46,769 nt of DNA from Hyphochytrium catenoides (taxonomy: Eukaryota > Sar > Hyphochytriomycetes > Hyphochytriales > Hyphochytriaceae). Every line of letters starts with the position of its first letter. Within the stretch, counting starts at the first letter, position 1. The DNA lies in contig FLMG01004727.1 in assembly GCA_900088475.1 (NCBI GenBank), positions 1-46,769 on the forward strand, read 5' to 3'. Both the position numbers and the translations under genes were made by a program. Below the pieces are notes generated by a model, which was not told the DNA's origin, made no database searches, and worked only from the letters and a program-made list of their open reading frames with translations. This document shows, one piece after another, positions 41,921-46,769 of the stretch.

Positions 41921-44462
41921 GAAGTGAGAAGATTAGGCGGCCATTTCATAAGGAACTCTACCTTTCCCCATCCAAAGGACCACCTGTACTCTTCTCCCAG
42001 CACAAATAGCCTACTATTATAGCACCGTTTTCACCTCCCAAACGGCTAATAACTTATTAGTAGCCCTACCTCATGGTAGCTTCGCTGGTGGAGAAGGCGG
42101 GTTGGCTAGATAAAGCCTCTACAAACAAGTACTCGTAGTAGGAAGAGAGACGGCCTTCTTAAATTCAAATTTTTTTTTTATATCTATAAACCATAGTCTC
42201 TATCATCATCATATTGGAGGATCATCATGGAGCAGTAAGTCACGAAGAGTAGATCAGTGTTCGGGAACAACAAGAGCTGAAGATATATACTAGGACTGCT
42301 CTTATAGTATAAAATATTTAGAAAAAAAAACATCATGTAACGAACCAGGAGCGAACACACATGTCGCCACCCCATTTCTTTGGATACGCGGTATAATATT
42401 ATTGCTATAAAAGAAGAAGAAGAAGAAGAAGAAGAAAAAGAAGAAAAAGAAGAAGAAGAAGAAGAAAGAGACGAGGGAGAAAAAGGAGAAGAAAAAGAGG
42501 AGTGAAAAGGAAGAAAAACAGAAGAGACAACAAGGGCGATAAAGCCTAGGTGGTAAAAATGCGGCAAAAGATTCCTCGTCGGTATAACTCTTTGCCCTCT
42601 TTCACTACTTCGCCTCCTGAGAATAATATTACGAAGGAAGAAGAGAAGTAACAGAAGAAGCAAAAGGAGAAGTAACAGAAGAAGAAGAAGGAGAAGAGGA
42701 AGAAGAAAAAGAAAAAGATAGAAGAGAAAGAAGGAGAAGGAGAAGAGGACGAAGAAGAGAATACAGAAGAGACAAGAGCTACAATTCTGGGCTCTTCAAC
42801 GCGCTCAACCGCTCTAGCCGTGCAAGCTAGAGCGAGTCCAACTGCTGACAGCGGAATGCGCTTTACAATCTGTAGCACATTATCTTCAAACCGCGAAAGA
42901 GATTTTTATTTTTGGCTGCGTGGGTGGTGAGGCCCCGAGTGAGGTTACATCGACACCGCTCCATTGAGTGTCCGGTCCCTCTTATTTATAGACGATCGTG
43001 AGAAAAACACTGTGAGGGGATACTTTTATAAATAAGAGATAGCTATTCTTCCTCTTCAACTGCCCTCCTTCTTCTCTTCCATATCTTCTCTCGTCGTCTT
43101 CTGTTTTATTCTTCTAAGGTATCGTGCCGAATGAATATGTGCTGAATCTGATGAGTCGTTGGTCGAATAGCTGCTACTAGAGGTAGAACTACGGTAACAC
43201 TCAACAAGGTTTTTCTCTCTCACTCCCTTCTACTTCTATCTTCTTTGCATGTGTTGCACTTTCATCGTAGAACTTGGATATAGGAAGTAGTTCAGTAGTA
43301 GTGATAGCTAGTAAGTTTGCGACTTTATAAGTAGTTTAGCTAGTTAGCTCTAGAAGAATCACTAGACAAGAGCTTGATGAGCACTTGGTCACTTTGATCA
43401 ATCGATTCATTCCACAATCTCCTACGAAGAGCACAAGTCCAACAACACTACCTCTCAGCAAGCACTCAGCTAAAAATACTCTATGACATCCTCACAGATC
43501 TCGCTAATAAGAAGTTGTAAAACATAATACGGCCAAGAATGAGGCCAAATGAACCTTGAATGATTGAGGTGATTCAATAACCTCGCTGTCAAGCTGCCGC
43601 GCCGTAGTAGATCTAGGGCGGCGGACGTGCCGAATATTGACACCGACATGTCTCTCTTCTCTTACATTTCGATTGGAGTACTAATTACTAAGTCCTTAGA
43701 CTAACGGCCCGAAAAATTTCATTTCGCTACCTGTCGTTGTGGACCTTCATCTGGCGCTCCTTCCAGTAGTAGACACCTCCCATTCGTCGTTCTTTACCCT
43801 TCTACACAACGGATACGGACAATCACTTTGAAAGCAGCAGTATATTATTCTATTAGGACATGTTATGCGCTTTCCCTTCCTTGCTCTCTCGCGACAAAAC
43901 AATCGATATCAAGTAGCAATGCAGCAGGATTTGTTCCTACGTTGAGGAAGATCTTTGAGATCAAGGCGCAAGAAGAAGTGTAGGGCATCAAGCATGGAGA
44001 ACGAAGAAGAGAAAAGGAGAGCTTAGCGAGAAGAATAACAGCCCGGAAATAGCAATATAGCAAAGAGGTTCGAGAGAATGTATAAAGCGAAGAAGAGACT
44101 GCCGAGTGACGAGGCAAGGCTAGGTTGTTAATCATAGTCGTGGGGATGACTTCATGCAAACAGTCGTTGTTTACTCATTGATATGTATGTATAAATCATA
44201 ATCTACAGGATATCCTCATCAGGAGCTGGGTCGTCTTCTTGCCCTTTCCTGCTTTACTTCGCAAGCCCATAAACGCTAAAGCTAGCTCTAAGTCTCCCCT
44301 TAGCAGTGACTCTCGAAGATGTAAAGAACGACCGGACAAGCTCTCCTATGGAGGGACACCCATCAGGAAAGATCACGCTATGCTCTCTCTGTTTCTGCAT
44401 CTTTGGCCATACTACTTCCATTCAAGTTCCAGTCTACTCTGGTTTATAGCCTCTCTGTCGCT
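41921..44462. other. Gene-poor region with long GAA-type repeats
   Basis: No gene is supported. The purine-rich block at 42410-42760 produces long minus-strand Ser/Phe open frames that are artefacts. A minus-strand open frame at 43863-44159 has an ATG and some hydrophobic stretches but no recognisable family and no splice partners. The rest to 44462 is AT-rich. Confidence 0.45.
42410..42760. repeat. (GAA)n/(AAG)n polypurine blocks
   Basis: Two imperfect purine blocks lie at about 42410-42520 and 42635-42770, dominated by GAA, AAG and GGAGAA units, separated by about 110 bases of ordinary sequence. Confidence 0.9.
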
Positions 44463-45373
44463 TCAGACAAGGGGGAAAAAGCGTCCTGGCGTCCATGAAA
44501 CACCTGAGTCAGCTTTGGATTGGGTAGTGGTCTCGGTCTGTGTGTTGACAGGACCAAAAAAGGCATTGCCTTGGCGAACCATCTTGACACCCGCTTTTGC
44601 AGAGGCGCTGCCGCCAGTGGAGAACAGAGCTGGAGAGCCACCTTCAGCCCGGGCATCAGACCTTCCACTAACAGGGTTGCTGCTCCCTCCAAAGAAAGGG
44701 ACAATCCTGTGGTAGACCACGCAGTCAACGATTAGACGATGCAAACTAAATAGAAGAAACCTAAAGGAGAGAAGACACTTCACACATAATACGATCAACA
44801 AGGAGAAACCTCAAGACCAAGTGCGCCGGTAATCGGAGAGATGCGAAACAGAGATAATACGGATCCCCTTCTTACAGTAAGGGTGAGAACTAGGTCATAA
44901 TAGCGGCATGCGATCATTTTGGAAAGAGTGGCAAGAACCGCAGAGGAACGGACAGTATCTCTTGCTTTTTCTCTTGGGTCATTTGCCTTCACTTACACAT
45001 TCTGAGAGTCCACTCTGACATCAACGCCTGCCTTTGCAGGTGGCTTTGGAAAGAGGAAAGTTGGCCCGTTTTGTGCGTCCGCAGAACCCTGAGCATCCAC
45101 TACTGTTCCGTCCCACCCGGCGCCCATGTTAAGCTCAGCATTGGACCCTGCAGAACCGCCGCGACCAGAGGACTCTCCCTGGCTTACCACATCTGCGCTA
45201 GTGACGGTGCCGTCGTAACCCACGACAGTGCCAGATACACGAGAGACTGCGATGTCCTGTCCGTTATCAAAGAGTCTCCTGAGGGACCTCTTCTCTGTTG
45301 ATGTCTCAGCGCTGGCACCGACGGTGAGGGCGAGGAATACGAAGATAGGGCCGGACGCTGAAAAAAACTTCAT
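44463..45373 (-). CDS. Small secreted serine/glycine-rich protein with an RSLR motif
   Basis: Exons are 45373-44997 and 44706-44463, joined in phase (QN/V/IVPFFGG), giving 206 residues. The intron starts GTAAGT and ends CCACAG. A clear signal peptide (MKFFSASGPIFVFLALTVGA) is followed by 'STEKRSLRRLFDNG', which contains both an RxLR-like tetrapeptide (RSLR) and dibasic/furin-like sites. The rest is low-complexity and rich in G, S, A, V and N, with a loosely repeated unit seen as 'KPPAKAGVDVRV' in exon 1 and 'GSASAKAGVKMV' in exon 2. There are no cysteines in the mature part and no membrane helix. Function is unknown. It might be a wall or matrix protein, or an effector-like protein if the organism is oomycete-related; nothing here proves either. 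Confidence 0.75.
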
Positions 45374-46769
45374 TTTGCTGTTGTTGGGCTTGAGCTTGTC
45401 TAACACGCCAGAACCGAGGATGGGGCTTGTAAAATTGGGAAAATGCTTTTAAGACGCCTGCCTTCTTGCTGCTTGATACCCGTGCGGAATCTTATAGAAT
45501 GAAAGGGCTTGCTCGGTTCCTATCTTCCACGGTTTGGCTCTTCACCACCATGTCCTCTTCCATACCTCTCTCCACCCTATAGGTTTGAAAATCCTGTTCT
45601 CCGTAGAACTATGCTTTCTAGGTTCTACCTACTTTCAATTCAATCTGTTCCAAATAGAACCCCTGCCAGAACTGGAGAGAAAAAAGGAAGTAGCGCTCAG
45701 CTGAAACGCATCTCTTTGTCCATCCGAACCTGGAGAATCGTGACGCATCACATCAGAAAAAAGCGAAACTCCACCTGAAGAGCAGGTATTTCTACCACCA
45801 AAAGAAGACTACGACAGACAGGTCCAGAAAGGGCAGTAATAATTGTAATTAAGAGCCGGGAGCTGACGTGACTGGTGGTTTGAGTGATAGAGTCACACCA
45901 AAGACAAATAAGAGGTTCAGGGAGGGGAACATAGCAAGGGTTGCCCAGTCGAAGGAGAGGATAAACAGGTGAGAACGTCCTTTCTCAAGAACTGAAACTA
46001 GGATGAAGAGCAAGCCAGAAAGAGCAAGACCGGAGCCTGTGAGGAAACATTCGGGACGTTTCTTTGTCCCAAGAGCCCTACAGAACCTTAGGTTGCACCA
46101 ACAAAAGTTTACGGAGTTGCTCCGGCTCTGCGGTCCTGCTTGACTCAAGACTCTCCTTCCCTCTAATTATAGGTATAAATTACAGGACTATAATAAGCAA
46201 AGTACTGACAGCCAGTAGTAGTCACACACAGTATCGTACTAGGTTGAGCGGGGCGTTGCATCCAGAGCAGACGACCAGAACGACGACGAGGCGACATATC
46301 TGTGGGAGGTTCTCCTCGTCGAAGGAGAAACAAAGAATAGAGCTCAGCCAATAATGAAGGGTTTTATTCTTGGTCAGGGTTTCTTGATTTGAGGTGATCA
46401 TTGCACTAGAACTATCCCTAGGAACTAGGAACAACTTATTAGCTCTTCTTTGTAGTAGGACCATGAACACCTCTCATCTTTCTTTGCCCGGTCCTTCCTT
46501 GCCAGAGGTCGGAATGTTATGTATGATCATTATGTTTTTTATAACTGTTTTTATGCTAACTCAAAAGTGACTAATAGGCAGCGCTGCGAAGAAAAAACAG
46601 AATCGCTAGGATCTAGTTGGCAGCGGGTCTTCTAAAAGAAGGAGAGAAAGAGGTGTGTACCATGAAAAAACTTCGAAGTTGAGGAAGAGTCCAGGACTTA
46701 TGTAGTTCTGTCTCGTCTTCAATTTCGTCTTCTTCTCCTTCTTTCTCTTCTCCTCATCCTCCTACTTCT
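45374..46769. other. Window end with possible membrane-protein exon(s) on the minus strand
   Basis: A minus-strand frame from about 46103 to a TAA at 45849 starts after a CTGTAG acceptor and reads with two hydrophobic segments: 'GSGLALSGLLFILVSVLEKG' and 'LATLAMF'-type plus 'SLNLLFVFGVTLSL'. It could be the last exon of a membrane protein. A candidate upstream exon at about 46240-46300 (ICRLVVVLVVCSGCNAPLN) does not join it in phase. The right end (46700-46769) is TTC/TCC-rich. Nothing is certain here. Confidence 0.3.

Noticed and set aside
42184-42878. Minus-strand frames full of Ser and Phe
   Set aside because: They are translations of the GAA/AAG repeat and carry no other protein features.
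1-46769. CRISPR arrays, prophage or bacterial operons
   Set aside because: Introns, ribosomal protein type and gene content are eukaryotic, and no regularly spaced direct repeats with unique spacers are present.

Overview
This is a stretch of nuclear DNA from a single-celled eukaryote. Genes are split by many short GT-AG introns (mostly 40-300 bases), a ribosomal protein gene (uL2/RPL8) carries introns, and the proteins are eukaryotic (PRMT7, REV7, tubulin-tyrosine-ligase family, PXMP4, SR-type splicing protein). A protein with EGF-like repeats of the DCSLRxCP type, a Myb-like protein resembling oomycete DUF6818 proteins, a Popeye-type cyclic-nucleotide-binding protein and an MHYT protein together suggest a stramenopile or related protist. 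That placement is inference. Nicolin-1-like and TTL-family genes suggest a cell with modified microtubules, probably flagellated.

Layout. 1-5.6 kb: a weak, possibly VPS37-like fragment, a spliced DUF6818/Myb-like gene (+), and a minus-strand gene with an AP2-like C-terminal end. 5.6-36.5 kb is gene-dense: EGF-repeat secreted protein (-), REV7 (+), VTT/TMEM41-like membrane protein (-), nicolin-1-like (-), an unrecognised 6-exon-plus gene (+), SR-rich protein (-), RPL8 (+), EF-hand/coiled-coil protein (-), PRMT7 (+), TTL family (-), a 7TM receptor-like protein with a Frizzled-like cysteine-rich ectodomain (+), a Popeye/CNBD protein (+), and PXMP4 (-). 36.5-46.8 kb is gene-poor: an MHYT membrane protein (+) and a small secreted protein (-), in DNA rich in purine/pyrimidine microsatellites.

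Most genes in the dense part alternate in strand, so they form tail-to-tail pairs with very short gaps (82, 48, 225 and 258 bases) and head-to-head pairs sharing an upstream region. The most interesting signal is a 12-base near-palindrome, GCCGYTAACGRY, found six times, all outside confident coding exons and mostly in shared upstream regions, often next to long (CT)n tracts. It looks like a recurrent promoter element.

Exon models were built by hand from splice signals, reading-frame continuity and remembered family sequences. Where I give exon lists, phases were checked to add up unless I say otherwise.
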